A stretch of DNA of 64,000 nt from Clostridium aminobutyricum (GTDB lineage: Bacteria > Bacillota > Clostridia > Peptostreptococcales > Anaerovoracaceae): positions 62,001 through 126,000 of the forward strand of contig NZ_JAFJZZ010000003.1 in the NCBI RefSeq assembly GCF_017255415.1, written 5' to 3'. The notes under the pieces are model-generated. The model was not told the origin of the DNA and made no database searches. It saw only the letters and a list, made by a program, of their open reading frames with translations. Within the stretch, counting starts at the first letter, position 1. Every line of letters begins with the position of its first letter. The position numbers and the translations under genes are program-made. Below are positions 32,129-41,386 of the stretch, piece after piece.

Positions 32129-32272
32129 CGTATTGACCTCCTATAATTTTAAACTTATTGTATAAATAGATTGTGAAGAAATGATGGAGAAAATACTTTT
32201 CGATGAAAATTTCTATTTGTAAAATAGATTTCAGCGTATATGACGTATAGAAAGAAGGGGAAGGAGAGCAGC

Positions 32273-32758
32273 ATGACAAAAGTTTTATTTATCTGCCACG
32301 GAAATATTTGCAGAAGCCCGATGGCGGAGTATGTGCTGAAGCATATGGTTCGTAAAAGAGGGATTTCTGAAGAATTTGAGATTGCTTCTGCCGCCACGAG
32401 CCGTGAAGAGATTGGGAATGATATTCACCGCGGCACGAAAACAAAGCTTACTGAAATCGGTATCCCTTACTCCGACCGAAAAGCAGCGCAGGTAACGAAA
32501 AGGGATTATGAGGATTATGAATATCTCCTGTGTATGGACAGCAATAATCTGCGAAATCTTGCACGAATTGTCGGAGAAGACGCCAATCAAAAAATATTTC
32601 GGCTACTTGATTTTTCATCCGATCCCCGAGACATAGCCGATCCGTGGTATACGGGAAATTTTGATGAAACTTATAACGATATTATGGAGGGGTGTGAAGC
32701 ATTCCTTTCTCATCTCGAATCAGCGGCAGCTTACAATAATATAAAAGACTGTAAATAA
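32273..32758 (+). CDS. Low-molecular-weight protein-tyrosine phosphatase
   Basis: 161 residues. The P-loop CHGNICRS has nucleophile C8 and R14, and the general acid is Asp in DPWYTGNFDETY. It dephosphorylates phosphotyrosine proteins or small substrates. I start it at ATG 32273, after AAGGAGAG. It is divergent from the four-helix protein and convergent with the ABC-F gene. Confidence 0.95.
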   Translation: MTKVLFICHGNICRSPMAEYVLKHMVRKRGISEEFEIASAATSREEIGNDIHRGTKTKLTEIGIPYSDRKAAQVTKRDYEDYEYLLCMDSNNLRNLARIVGEDANQKIFRLLDFSSDPRDIADPWYTGNFDETYNDIMEGCEAFLSHLESAAAYNNIKDCK

Positions 32759-32819
32759 TAAAGGGGAGACTCAAGACCATTCATCTGACCAGATAAATCT
32801 TGAGCGATCCCCTTTATTT
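32758..32819. terminator. Bidirectional terminator
   Basis: AAAGGGGA (32760-32767) with TCCCCTTT (32808-32815) and CTCAAGA (32770-32776) with TCTTGAG (32798-32804). It serves the phosphatase and ABC-F genes. Confidence 0.8.
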
Positions 32820-32836
32820 AATATGGAAGGCTTAAT

Positions 32837-34303
32837 TTATAAATATAGAATATCTGTGGCGATCATATCCACGAATTTTTTATCATGTTCTACCAATAAC
32901 ATTGTCGGTTGATATTCTAAGATTAAGTTTTCAATCTGAATACGTGATAATACATCAATAAAATTAAGCGGTTCATCCCATACATAAAGGTGGGCTTGTT
33001 CGCATAGACTCTTTGCAATAAGCACCTTTTTTTTCTGTCCCTCGCTGAAATCCTCCATTTTCTTCTCGAATTGCAGCCTTGAAAAATCAAGTTTTCGAAG
33101 AATCGTTTTAAAGAGGGTAAGGTCAATATCATGTCGCCTCGCAAATTCGTCCAGCTCTCCTTTTAAAAAGGAGGTGTCTTGCGAAATAGACGAAATTTTC
33201 AGCCCATTCCCTATATTCAGGATGCCTTGGTAGTCCTTCTGTTCTCCTAAGATTATTTTTAACAGGCTGGTTTTTCCGCATCCGTTTTTACCTTGAATCG
33301 CTATCCGCTGTCCTTGCAATACGGAGAAACTAATATTCTCGAAGATTGCTTTTTCATCATAAAATAAGGACAGTTGATTTGCTTCCATTAATTTCTGCTG
33401 AGGATAGGGGATCGGTTTAATTTTGAGCGCGTCATTGGATTCAATGTTTTTCAGTAATTGTGATTTGGATTCAATGGATTTTTCCATACGAAGCTCAGAA
33501 GATTTAGCCCGTTTCATCAATTTGGCCGCCTTATGGCCTACAAAGCCCCGATCCGGTACATCTGGACCGGATTTGCTTTTCTCTGTTTTATCCGACCAGT
33601 TTGATGTGCGACGAGCGGCTTCAGAGAGACGTTTGATGTCCTTTTGCAACTTTTCGTTTTCAGCGAGTTCAAATTGGTCACTATATTCCTTGTTCTGCTG
33701 CCAGGTTGAAAAATTCCCTTGCTGCACTTCGATATCTGTTTTATTAATTGACAGGATATGGTCAACACAAGTATCCAGAAAGGCACGATCATGAGAAACA
33801 AGGATAAACGATTTTTTTCGTTTCAGATATTGACTGACGGTTTCTCTGGCTTGCCTATCCAAATGATTGGTCGGCTCATCAATCAGAAGAAAATTATTTT
33901 CTTTTAGAAACAAAATAGCAAGCAGAACTTTTGTCTGCTCCCCATGACTCAACGTCTCAAAAGGACGATAGAGCACTTCTTCCGATAGATCCAACAAAGA
34001 ACATTCCTTGGACAGCCGCCAGTATTCATAGTCCGGCAGAATCTCTTCAAGAACGTCGATGGTGATCTGGGAAGAATTTTTTACCGGATAAGGGAAATAA
34101 TCAAACGATACGGAAGAGGATATGGTACCGGAATATTCGTATTGATTCAGTAAGAGCTTTAAAAAAGTAGTCTTGCCCCTTCCGTTTCTACCGATAAAAC
34201 CTAGTTTCCAATTGGTATCGATTTGAAAAGAAGTATTTTCAAAAATAGGATCATAACTACCTTCATAAGCGAAAGTTAGTTGTTGGATATTAATTAAAGA
34301 CAT
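32837..34303 (-). CDS. ABC-F ribosomal protection protein, Lsa-like
   Basis: 488 residues, two ATPase domains and no membrane helices. Domain 1: Walker A GRNGRGKTT, signature LSHGEQTK, Walker B LLIDEPTNHLD. The interdomain linker (about 195-290) contains RTSNWSDKTEKSKSGPDVPD, the antibiotic-resistance-determining region type. Domain 2: GKNGCGKTS, FSEGQKKK, WDEPLNFID. Opening and linker resemble Lsa/CplR proteins, which displace lincosamides, streptogramins A and pleuromutilins from the ribosome. A ~310-base leader with a short open frame and terminator controls it. Confidence 0.92.
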   Translation of the reverse strand: MSLINIQQLTFAYEGSYDPIFENTSFQIDTNWKLGFIGRNGRGKTTFLKLLLNQYEYSGTISSSVSFDYFPYPVKNSSQITIDVLEEILPDYEYWRLSKECSLLDLSEEVLYRPFETLSHGEQTKVLLAILFLKENNFLLIDEPTNHLDRQARETVSQYLKRKKSFILVSHDRAFLDTCVDHILSINKTDIEVQQGNFSTWQQNKEYSDQFELAENEKLQKDIKRLSEAARRTSNWSDKTEKSKSGPDVPDRGFVGHKAAKLMKRAKSSELRMEKSIESKSQLLKNIESNDALKIKPIPYPQQKLMEANQLSLFYDEKAIFENISFSVLQGQRIAIQGKNGCGKTSLLKIILGEQKDYQGILNIGNGLKISSISQDTSFLKGELDEFARRHDIDLTLFKTILRKLDFSRLQFEKKMEDFSEGQKKKVLIAKSLCEQAHLYVWDEPLNFIDVLSRIQIENLILEYQPTMLLVEHDKKFVDMIATDILYL

Positions 34304-34378
34304 AAAACGTCACCTCCAATAGTCACATAAAAAGCCGGCGTTTCATTTTTTGCAGCAAGCATTTTATGAAAAAAAATA

Positions 34379-34412
34379 GATGCAAGAAAGCTATTTTCTG
34401 CATCCATAACAA
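34379..34412 (-). terminator. Leader terminator of the ABC-F gene
   Basis: On the minus strand, GATGCAGAAA...TTTCTTGCATC (34404 to 34379), then TATTTTTTTT. It stands between the promoter and the gene, so it is an attenuator rather than an end-of-gene terminator. Confidence 0.8.
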
Positions 34413-34446
34413 CTACAATACTCTTTTAAATAAAGAGGGATTGTAG
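34413..34446 (-). promoter_or_regulatory. Hairpin ahead of the leader terminator
   Basis: CTACAAT (34413-34419) pairs with ATTGTAG (34440-34446), with CTCTTT/AAAGAG inside. It is part of the attenuator fold. Confidence 0.6.
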
Positions 34447-34484
34447 AAGGTTAGGTTTTATGTTATGATTGTGAGAAAATGTAA

Positions 34485-34494
34485 CTTTCTTGCC
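34485..34494 (-). promoter_or_regulatory. Antiterminator segment in the ABC-F leader
   Basis: Minus-strand GGCAAGAAAG can pair either with CTTTTCTTGC inside the leader peptide frame (34577-34568) or with CTTTCTTGC in the 3' arm of the terminator (34390-34382). The two pairings are mutually exclusive. Confidence 0.6.
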
Positions 34495-34564
34495 AAAGCG
34501 CACCACAAAACTAGCAGTATAAATTCTACCGTATTTATAGGTTTTGCTTTGTAAACTAATGTTG

Positions 34565-34585
34565 TTAGCAAGAAAAGTTAATCAT
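34565..34585 (-). CDS. Six-residue leader peptide of the ABC-F gene
   Basis: ATG 34585 opens MINFSC and a stop, with GGAGATG eight bases upstream. It lies 30 bases into the transcript, in front of the attenuator. A ribosome stalled here by an antibiotic would cover the segment that otherwise traps the antiterminator. Confidence 0.6.
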   Translation of the reverse strand: MINFSC

Positions 34586-34618
34586 TTTTTCATCTCCAAT
34601 CTGTATCTAGATGCTTTT

Positions 34619-34647
34619 ATTATAGAGATAAATGAGAGTGATGTCAA
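34619..34647 (-). promoter_or_regulatory. ABC-F promoter
   Basis: Minus strand TTGACA (34647-34642), 17 bases, TATAAT (34624-34619): full consensus. Confidence 0.85.
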
Positions 34648-34722
34648 TCATTGAAATTTCAAGCTATCTTTGAAGCAGATATAAAAAGAATGTCCTAATT
34701 TGCCCAATATCGAAAATGGGGG

Positions 34723-34751
34723 TTGACGGATTAAATGGGGGATGGTATATT
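34723..34751 (+). promoter_or_regulatory. Promoter of the amino-acid ABC transporter operon
   Basis: TTGACG (34723-34728), 17 bases, TATATT (34746-34751). TACCTACTAAATAGATAG follows directly and loosely recalls Rrf2/CymR-type sulfur-control boxes, but the dyad is poor. Confidence 0.6.
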
Positions 34752-34810
34752 TTAATTACCTACTAAATAGATAGAAATACTAAGAGAATAAAAAGAAAGG
34801 AGCAATCAAA

Positions 34811-35470
34811 TTGAATTGGGATTTTATAAAACAAAATACCTGTCTGTATCAGGACGCAGCATTGCTGGTTATTCGAATTGGAATCATCGGCATCGTTCTT
34901 TCCATTGTAGTTGGGATGATTTGCAGTATCATTCAATACTATAAGATTCCGATTTTAAAGAGAGTCGCTTCCTGTTACATAGAACTCAGCCGCAATACGC
35001 CGTTGCTTGTACAATTATTTTTCCTCTATTTCGGATTGCCTAAGCTGGGTATTTCCATTAGTGCAGAGGGGTGTGCGATCATCGGTCTGACTTTTCTCGG
35101 AGGCAGTTATATGGCAGAAGCCTTTCGCAGCGGCTTGGAGTCCATTGAATCGATTCAGCAGGAATCCGCTATGAGCCTTGGGATGAATCGGCTGCAGATT
35201 ATGCAGTATGTGATTTTGCCGCAGGCGATCAGTTTATCGATTCCGGCCTTTTGCGCCAATGTGATTTTCCTCATCAAAGAGACTTCGGTGTTCAGCGCGA
35301 TTGCCCTTGCGGACCTGATGTACGTAGCGAAAGATTTGATAGGACTTTACTATAAGACAGATGAAGCGCTGTTCATGCTGGTAATATCCTACTTGGTGAT
35401 TTTACTGCCGATTTCAGTGTTGTCGACACTTCTGGAAAGGAGGCTTCGCTATGCAGGATTTGGGAATTAG
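34811..35470 (+). CDS. Polar amino-acid ABC transporter permease 1
   Basis: 219 residues, about five membrane helices, of the His/Glu/Gln/Arg transporter permease family, with the EAA-type loop SAMSLGMNRLQIMQYVILPQAI that docks the ATPase. The start is TTG 34811, eight bases after AAAGGAG; the next Met is too far in. It overlaps the second permease gene by 20 bases. Together they form the heteromeric channel. Confidence 0.92.
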   Translation: MNWDFIKQNTCLYQDAALLVIRIGIIGIVLSIVVGMICSIIQYYKIPILKRVASCYIELSRNTPLLVQLFFLYFGLPKLGISISAEGCAIIGLTFLGGSYMAEAFRSGLESIESIQQESAMSLGMNRLQIMQYVILPQAISLSIPAFCANVIFLIKETSVFSAIALADLMYVAKDLIGLYYKTDEALFMLVISYLVILLPISVLSTLLERRLRYAGFGN

Positions 35471-36125
35471 AGTCCTATTCGAAGGAACAAACTCGATCCG
35501 TTTGCTGGTCGGCTTATGGGTGACAGTACGAATCAGCTTGATTTCGGTAGGCTTGTCCATTCCGCTGGGAATCTTGCTGGGGATGGTGATGAATATAAAG
35601 AATCCATTCACAAAGGTATTGACGAAGCTATACTTGGAATTCATACGGATTATGCCTCAATTGGTTCTGCTATTTCTGGTATATTTCGGTATCACGAGAG
35701 CTTTTGGCATTAATCTTTCGGCTGAATTCAGTGCGATTCTTGTCTTTACTCTTTGGGGAACCGCAGAAATGGGCGATTTGGTTAGAAGCGCATTAATCAG
35801 CATTCCGAAGCATCAGTACGATAGCGGAAGTGCGCTGGGGATGAACAAATTCGAGATTTATCGGTATATCATCATTCCACAGACGCTGCGAAGATTGATA
35901 CCGCTGGCTATTAACTTAATTACCCGTATGATTAAAACGACGAGTTTAGTGGTACTCATCGGCGTTGTAGAAGTATTAAAGGTTGGTCAGCAAATTATAG
36001 ATGCTAATCGTTATACGGTGCCGACGGCAGCATTGTGGATTTATGGGGTTGTATTTTTCCTCTACTTCTTCACTTGCTGGCTGATTTCGCTGCTTGCGAA
36101 GGGGTTGGAGAAGAGATGGAGGTAA
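35451..36125 (+). CDS. Polar amino-acid ABC transporter permease 2
   Basis: 224 residues, same family as permease 1, with EAA loop [22 protein letters not shown]. The ATG lies inside the previous gene, a strong sign of translational coupling. The stop codon region carries the GGAGG used by the ATPase gene. Confidence 0.92.
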   Translation: MQDLGIRVLFEGTNSIRLLVGLWVTVRISLISVGLSIPLGILLGMVMNIKNPFTKVLTKLYLEFIRIMPQLVLLFLVYFGITRAFGINLSAEFSAILVFTLWGTAEMGDLVRSALISIPKHQYDSGSALGMNKFEIYRYIIIPQTLRRLIPLAINLITRMIKTTSLVVLIGVVEVLKVGQQIIDANRYTVPTAALWIYGVVFFLYFFTCWLISLLAKGLEKRWR

Positions 36126-36130
36126 ACGGC

Positions 36131-36910
36131 ATGAAAGAAAAAGAGATAGTTTTGAGCATTCGGCATTTGAAAAAGAGCTTTGGGGAAACTGTCGTTTTAA
36201 ATGATTTAAATTTAGATATCAATAAAGGGGAAGTAATCGTCGTAGTCGGACCGTCCGGATGCGGAAAAAGCACCTTGCTTCGATGTCTGAACGGACTTGA
36301 GGGAATACAGGAAGGTGAAATATTTTTAGACCAAGAAGCGGTCAGCTTAAAAGGAAAAAACATGACGGCGATTCGTCAGAAAATCGGCATGGTATTTCAA
36401 AGCTATGATCTGTTCCCCCATTTGACGATTTTAGAAAATATTATTTTAGCGCCTGTTAAGGTGCAAAAAAGAGAAAAAGCGTCTGTTATTGCGGAAGCCG
36501 AGGAGTGGCTTGAACGAGTAGGCCTGATTGATAAGAAGGATGCCTATCCGCGGCAATTATCAGGCGGACAGAAACAGCGTGTGGCCATCGTAAGAGCACT
36601 CTGCATGCATCCGGAAGTTCTATTATTTGATGAAGTAACGGCTGCACTCGATCCGGAAATGGTAAGAGAAGTTTTAGATGTGTTGTTGGAACTAGCCCGA
36701 CAGGGCAGAACGATGGTGATTGTGACCCATGAAATGCAGTTTGCCAAAGCTGTTGCAGATCGCGTCATCTTTATTGACAAGGGACAGATTGTAGAGGAGT
36801 CTCTGCCTGGAGAATTCTTTTCTTCACCGAAGACTGAACGGGCAAAACGCTTTTTAAATACCTTTGAATTCAACTCTGTGCGAAACAGAGATGAAGATAT
36901 ATTGCTCTAG
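36131..36910 (+). CDS. Polar amino-acid ABC transporter ATPase
   Basis: 259 residues. Walker [11 protein letters not shown]-loop [10 protein letters not shown], signature LSGGQKQR, Walker [15 protein letters not shown], switch VTHEM. GlnQ/HisP class. ATG 36131 is eight bases after GGAGG at the end of permease 2; an upstream ATG (36116) would overlap that gene and lacks an RBS. Confidence 0.95.
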   Translation: MKEKEIVLSIRHLKKSFGETVVLNDLNLDINKGEVIVVVGPSGCGKSTLLRCLNGLEGIQEGEIFLDQEAVSLKGKNMTAIRQKIGMVFQSYDLFPHLTILENIILAPVKVQKREKASVIAEAEEWLERVGLIDKKDAYPRQLSGGQKQRVAIVRALCMHPEVLLFDEVTAALDPEMVREVLDVLLELARQGRTMVIVTHEMQFAKAVADRVIFIDKGQIVEESLPGEFFSSPKTERAKRFLNTFEFNSVRNRDEDILL

Positions 36911-36958
36911 TGAGCTTGGTGCTCACCATATAAAAATAAAAGAAAAGAGGGAGAAACG

Positions 36959-37825
36959 ATGAAGAAAATTTTATCCGTATTATTAGTACTTATTTTAACA
37001 GTTACTGCACTGACTGCTTGCGGCAGTAAAGCAGAGGACAGCGAAAAGGCAGGAGAAAAGGAACCTGCAACAACCGCTCGCAGCTTAGATGAAATTAAAG
37101 ACAGCGGGGAAATCATAATCGGCGTATTCAGTGATAAAGCTCCGTTTGGTTATGTGGATGAAAACGGCGAATATCAAGGATATGACGTATACTTTGCAAA
37201 CCGTATCGCGAAAGATTTAGATGTAAAAGTAAAATATGTTTCGGTTGAACCCGCAAGCCGTGTAGAATATTTAAAGACTGGCAAGGTTGACATTATTCTG
37301 GCAAACTTCACCGTAACGGATGAACGTGCACAGCAGGTAGATTTTGCACTTCCTTACATGAAGGTAGCTTTAGGTGTTGTTTCACCGGAGAAGGCACCTA
37401 TCAATGGTGTGGAAGAGCTGGCAGGCAAGACTTTAATCGTTTGCAAAGGAACGACAGCTGAAACATACTTCTCTGAAAACTATCCTGATGTAGAACTTCA
37501 AAAGTATGATGAATATGCGCAGGCGTACAATGCACTGCTGGACGGACGTGGTGATGCATTCAGTACAGACAATACGGAAGTACTTGCATGGGCGATCGCA
37601 AACCCTGGATTCACGGTTGGTATTGAGTCTTTAGGTAGTATCGATACGATTGCTCCTGCCGTTCAAAAAGGAAACACAAGCTTATTGGATTGGCTGAACA
37701 ACGAAATTAAGGCACTTGGTGAAGAACAGTTCTTCCATGCCAACTATGCAGAAACACTAGCTCCTGTCTATGGAGATACAGCAAACCCTGACGAGTTGGT
37801 TGTAGAAGGCGGAGAAGTGGAATAA
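36959..37825 (+). CDS. Amino-acid ABC transporter substrate-binding lipoprotein
   Basis: 288 residues with a lipoprotein signal (ILSVLLVLILTVTALTAC; lipidated Cys ~20) and a family 3 solute-binding fold (SGEIIIGVFSDKAPFGYVDE, KVDIILANFTVTDERAQQVD). The ligand is a polar amino acid. The EPASRVEYLKTGKVD and FALPY segments are compatible with cyst(e)ine or glutamine/glutamate binding, which I cannot separate. It is the last gene of the permease-permease-ATPase-binding protein operon. Confidence 0.92.
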   Translation: MKKILSVLLVLILTVTALTACGSKAEDSEKAGEKEPATTARSLDEIKDSGEIIIGVFSDKAPFGYVDENGEYQGYDVYFANRIAKDLDVKVKYVSVEPASRVEYLKTGKVDIILANFTVTDERAQQVDFALPYMKVALGVVSPEKAPINGVEELAGKTLIVCKGTTAETYFSENYPDVELQKYDEYAQAYNALLDGRGDAFSTDNTEVLAWAIANPGFTVGIESLGSIDTIAPAVQKGNTSLLDWLNNEIKALGEEQFFHANYAETLAPVYGDTANPDELVVEGGEVE

Positions 37826-37839
37826 TTTCATAAAAAATA

Positions 37840-37947
37840 AAGATGTCTTCAATAGATTAATATTGGGCAGTAAACATCGATGAACATTCCTCAAAATATT
37901 CATTGGCGTCTGCTGCCCAATCATGATAAACCTATTTAAGACATCTT
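37840..37947. terminator. Nested two-stem terminator region
   Basis: AAGATGTCTT (37840-37849) with AAGACATCTT (37938-37947) encloses ATTGGGCAG (37862-37870) with CTGCCCAAT (37913-37921). It lies between the binding-protein gene and the convergent kinase gene. It is larger than a normal terminator. Confidence 0.6.
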
Positions 37948-37990
37948 ATTATTTAGATAAAAATAAAAATTAAAACTATAAGTGCATATA

Positions 37991-40309
37991 TTAGTGTATC
38001 TTATAGATGTCTGAAAACTCTATATCTATTTTCTCTATATAATGTTTTTCTCTGGAATTACCGCAGATCACTTTACCGTGACTTTCTTCTACTAATTTGC
38101 AAGGCAGTTGTATAATCATTTCAGTACCTTGTCCTAATTGGCTTTCAGCGTGTATCGTACCGCCATGCAATTCCACTAGGGTTTTCACCAGAGAAAGTCC
38201 TATTCCGCTCCCTTCATGGTCTCTTGTAAGAGATTTATCGATTTGTACAAAGCGTTCAAATATGGAATGAAGCTTATTTTCAGGGATTCCTCGGCCTGTA
38301 TCGATGACCTTTACACAAATATTTTCACTCCCATTTTCGATAGTAACCATGATTTGCCCGCCGGGAGGCGTAAACTTAACGGCATTGGAGAGTAGATTTA
38401 AGATAATCCGCTCAATCTTTTCCGGATCACAAGCAAGTATTTTTTCTTCTACATCCGTGTCAAAAACTAGTGATAAGCCTTTGCTTTCAATATAATCCGC
38501 TACAGATAAAGTAATATCTTCTATAAGACTGATGACTTCGTTGTTGGTTTCGTGTATTTTAAAATAACCCGCATCAATTTTAGTGATATCGATCAAATTG
38601 TTTACTAATCTTAAAAGCCGATAACAGTTTTGCTTCATAATATTTATATATTTTTTACAATCGGAAGAACGGTTTAAGCTGGAACACCCTTTCAAACTGG
38701 AATCACAAAGCTGCAATACGGAGAAAACGACATTAATAGGGGTTCGGAGTTCATGCGAAATATTGGCGAAAAATTCTGTTTTAATTCGATCGTATTCTTT
38801 TAGATGATTCAAGCTTTTCCGTTCTTCTTCAATGCTTTTTTGAAGCTCTTCCATTCGCTTTTTTTCAAGTGTATCCCGCAGAGCCTCCTCGACTTTTATC
38901 CGTTCCGTGATTTCTTCTTCCAGCAAAATGTTGAACTCCTTAAGCTGCTGGGTGATCTCGTCCATGTGCTTTTTTTTCTGTCTGAAAACCAGCATAGTGG
39001 AGGTAAGGTTGGTGTGACCGATAAATTCTTCTCCGTATGTGGTTAAGCCTACCGTTGGAATATCATTGAAAATTTTGCCGTACTGCTTTGTGATACCTTT
39101 TTCTTCCAAAGTATGTCTTCGCTCAATGCAGTCAAAGTTGATAATCGCATCAATTTTGCCATGTTGCTTCACATTGTCATCAATCGCCTTTTTTGTATCT
39201 TCAATGATATCTGTAGCATCAAGCAGTTGAACCTCCATACCTTCCAGGATATTGCAATAAAATAATATACTGTTGCCCTTTGCCCGCTGAGGACTTCGGA
39301 TTAGGATATCACTTGGTTCTATAAATAATCCCAGCGGATTCTTTTTAAAGTATTTAGGTGCATCCTCTACAGAAGATGCACCTACTGCGTTAGCGTATTC
39401 CAAAAGGGCAGGCTTATTATTAAACTCAATCACTTCTCGGCTGCTTTCATTGACTTTATTCGCAACCAATAATTTATCCAATGCTTTGAAACTTTGAGTT
39501 TTAATAATATTAAATTGAACCATATCCTTTACTTTTAACAAAATAAGAAGGGCTGAATTGGTATAAACTTTTCCACTGGCAAAAACATAAGTCTGGGTAA
39601 ATTTGAGATTATCTCCGGCGGAGCCGCCAACGAAGTAGACATTCGTTCGATTTCCGATTAGATCCATGAGCTTTTCTTCTTTCATGCATAACCCGTCTAT
39701 TAGAATTAATCCGACATATTTCGACAGGTCCATGGTATAAGAACTCTCATTGAAATGTTTTTCAAAAGAAAGAAAGGCATTATCGATATTTAAAGTTTCT
39801 TGACTAAGATCAATCAATTCGTGTTTGACATCAGAAATTATATTTGAGCTTAAAGCGATTGCAACAACGGCATCTTTCAATAGATGTTCATCGATATGTT
39901 CCCCTGCACTTGAACATCCTGTTACCGTACAATCTTCGAAGGATTCTTGCATCAAATAACTCAGTTTTTCTTGATTAAAATGAGGTGATGCAAAGAATAC
40001 TAATAGTTTTGCGTTGCAGCAACTTAATTGGTGTTTAATTTCAGATACAATTTCTTCCTCTGTAGCTTTACTCGAAGAAGCGGTAGCAATATTTGCTTTC
40101 TTATCAACGTAGTTTTCTACATTAAATTCTTTAGAGATATGAATAAGTTTCTCAATAATCATGGGGTCGTCCACTGATCGGCTATCAAAATTGTCTGGAT
40201 TAATTCCCTTGAGAATAAATTTGGATTTAGTCATCTCAATGATTACGGGATTCCCTTTGGCCCTTTCTTGAATGATATTATCAATCATTCTTCTAATTTT
40301 GCCAGACAA
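37991..40309 (-). CDS. FIST-domain sensor histidine kinase
   Basis: 772 residues with no membrane helix, so cytoplasmic. N-terminal ~80 residues unassigned; FIST_N about 85-270 (LLVFFASPHFNQEKLSYLMQ, GCSSAGE) and FIST_C about 280-420 (ANAVGASSVEDAPKYFKKNP), a putative small-molecule sensor; a coiled coil (430-510); HisKA with SHELRTPINVV; then an ATPase domain (N-box NLLSNAVKF, DTGRGIPE, GSGIGLSLVK). No receiver domain or response regulator gene is adjacent, so the partner is unknown (Spo0F/Spo0A-type phosphorelay input is possible). Start TTG 40309 follows AAAGGAG. Confidence 0.9.
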   Translation of the reverse strand: MSGKIRRMIDNIIQERAKGNPVIIEMTKSKFILKGINPDNFDSRSVDDPMIIEKLIHISKEFNVENYVDKKANIATASSSKATEEEIVSEIKHQLSCCNAKLLVFFASPHFNQEKLSYLMQESFEDCTVTGCSSAGEHIDEHLLKDAVVAIALSSNIISDVKHELIDLSQETLNIDNAFLSFEKHFNESSYTMDLSKYVGLILIDGLCMKEEKLMDLIGNRTNVYFVGGSAGDNLKFTQTYVFASGKVYTNSALLILLKVKDMVQFNIIKTQSFKALDKLLVANKVNESSREVIEFNNKPALLEYANAVGASSVEDAPKYFKKNPLGLFIEPSDILIRSPQRAKGNSILFYCNILEGMEVQLLDATDIIEDTKKAIDDNVKQHGKIDAIINFDCIERRHTLEEKGITKQYGKIFNDIPTVGLTTYGEEFIGHTNLTSTMLVFRQKKKHMDEITQQLKEFNILLEEEITERIKVEEALRDTLEKKRMEELQKSIEEERKSLNHLKEYDRIKTEFFANISHELRTPINVVFSVLQLCDSSLKGCSSLNRSSDCKKYINIMKQNCYRLLRLVNNLIDITKIDAGYFKIHETNNEVISLIEDITLSVADYIESKGLSLVFDTDVEEKILACDPEKIERIILNLLSNAVKFTPPGGQIMVTIENGSENICVKVIDTGRGIPENKLHSIFERFVQIDKSLTRDHEGSGIGLSLVKTLVELHGGTIHAESQLGQGTEMIIQLPCKLVEESHGKVICGNSREKHYIEKIDIEFSDIYKIH

Positions 40310-40732
40310 AAAGTATCACTCCTTTACAAAATATTTATAATTTACGTTCTATTTAGACAAAAAACATTATATCACCATTTAAATTTTTATAAATACTAAT
40401 TATATATAAATTTCATTTTTTCCCCTAGTTAATCGCTATGTCTTGTTGGAAAATTGTAAGATAAGTGTCGGAAAAGGCCAAATCAAAGGGTTTTGAAAGA
40501 TTAAGCAGACAGAAATCAAGGAGTGCATTTTATGAAAGAAGTGAGAAAATCTTAGTGAAACGTGACGAAAAACCTTCTCTTTTCTTCAGCTATGGAATAT
40601 TGAATTATCAAGATCGGAAAAATGAGAATGTAAACTTGAAAATAAGAAGAACTATATTATAATGAGTGTAGGAAATAACCGCAGAACAATAATGAATCAT
40701 ACAGAATTTAATGAAACGGAGTCAAAAGAGGA
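40310..40732 (+). other. Intergenic region ahead of the YbaK-like gene
   Basis: It contains the kinase RBS on the minus strand and a promoter for the next gene: TTGAAA (40636-40641), 16 bases, TATAAT (40658-40663). The 65-codon GTG frame at 40465-40662 has no ribosome site and overlaps the promoter; I do not call it. Confidence 0.6.
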
Positions 40733-41233
40733 ATGGTTGGGAAAAACGAGCAAGACGTATATGATATTTTAAATTTATTAGAGATCAATTATGTTCGATA
40801 TGAACATCCGCCGGTGTATACGGTGAATGAAGCAAAGGAATTAAAATTAGCCATTTTAGGCGGGAAATGCAAAAACCTTTTTTTGAAAAGCAAAAAAGAG
40901 GGTAAGTATTACCTTGTAATTGTAGAAGAAAATAAAAGGCTGGATTTGAAACTGCTGGCGAGACAAATCGGAACATCCGGTCTATCCTTTGCATCAGCGG
41001 AAAGATTATATCAATATTTGAAGCTCACGCCGGGTTCCGTTACCCCTTTCGGCATCATAAACGATGCGGACCGAGAGGTCACCGTCTTAATCGATAAGGA
41101 CTTAATGAAAGAGGAAGTCGTAAATTTCCATCCGAATGTCAATACGGCTACCATAGGAATCTCCTTTTTTGACTTCGAAAAATTTATAAAGTGGCATGAA
41201 AATGAATTTTACTATGTAGAGATAAAAAGCTAA
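40733..41233 (+). CDS. YbaK/ProX-type aminoacyl-tRNA deacylase
   Basis: 166 residues of the YbaK/prolyl-tRNA editing fold, full length for a free-standing ProX-like protein. Landmarks are YVRYEHPPVYTVNEAKE at the N-terminus, the FLKSKK strand with the catalytic-type Lys, and LTPGSVTPFGIIND. It probably hydrolyses mischarged tRNA-Pro (Ala-tRNA-Pro in ProX). It has its own promoter. Confidence 0.88.
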   Translation: MVGKNEQDVYDILNLLEINYVRYEHPPVYTVNEAKELKLAILGGKCKNLFLKSKKEGKYYLVIVEENKRLDLKLLARQIGTSGLSFASAERLYQYLKLTPGSVTPFGIINDADREVTVLIDKDLMKEEVVNFHPNVNTATIGISFFDFEKFIKWHENEFYYVEIKS

Positions 41234-41327
41234 ATATCAAAGTACACTTTAAAGAAAGTTTTCTAGTATTTGAAACAATTTTTAGAATTATTATGGTTTT
41301 TTTGATAATTAATGCAATTGTATATGG

Positions 41328-41342
41328 TATAATGAACGCAAT
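41328..41342 (+). promoter_or_regulatory. Extended -10 promoter sharing a 15-mer with the AbrB promoter
   Basis: TGGTATAAT is an extended -10. TATAATGAACGCAAT (41328-41342) is identical to 20338-20352, ahead of the AbrB-family gene. Confidence 0.5.
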
Positions 41343-41386
41343 TATAATATCATCTAACTGATTTCAATATGGTAGGAGGAATTTTT

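Noticed and set aside
33423..33794. 123-codon plus-strand frame opposite the ABC-F gene
   Set aside because: Complement of well-conserved ATPase coding sequence; no RBS.
34752..34775. CymR/Rrf2 cysteine-control box before the ABC transporter
   Set aside because: TACCTACTAAATAG resembles half of such a site but the second half does not match; not strong enough to call.
40465..40662. 65-codon GTG frame
   Set aside because: No ribosome site, atypical composition, and it runs through the YbaK gene promoter.
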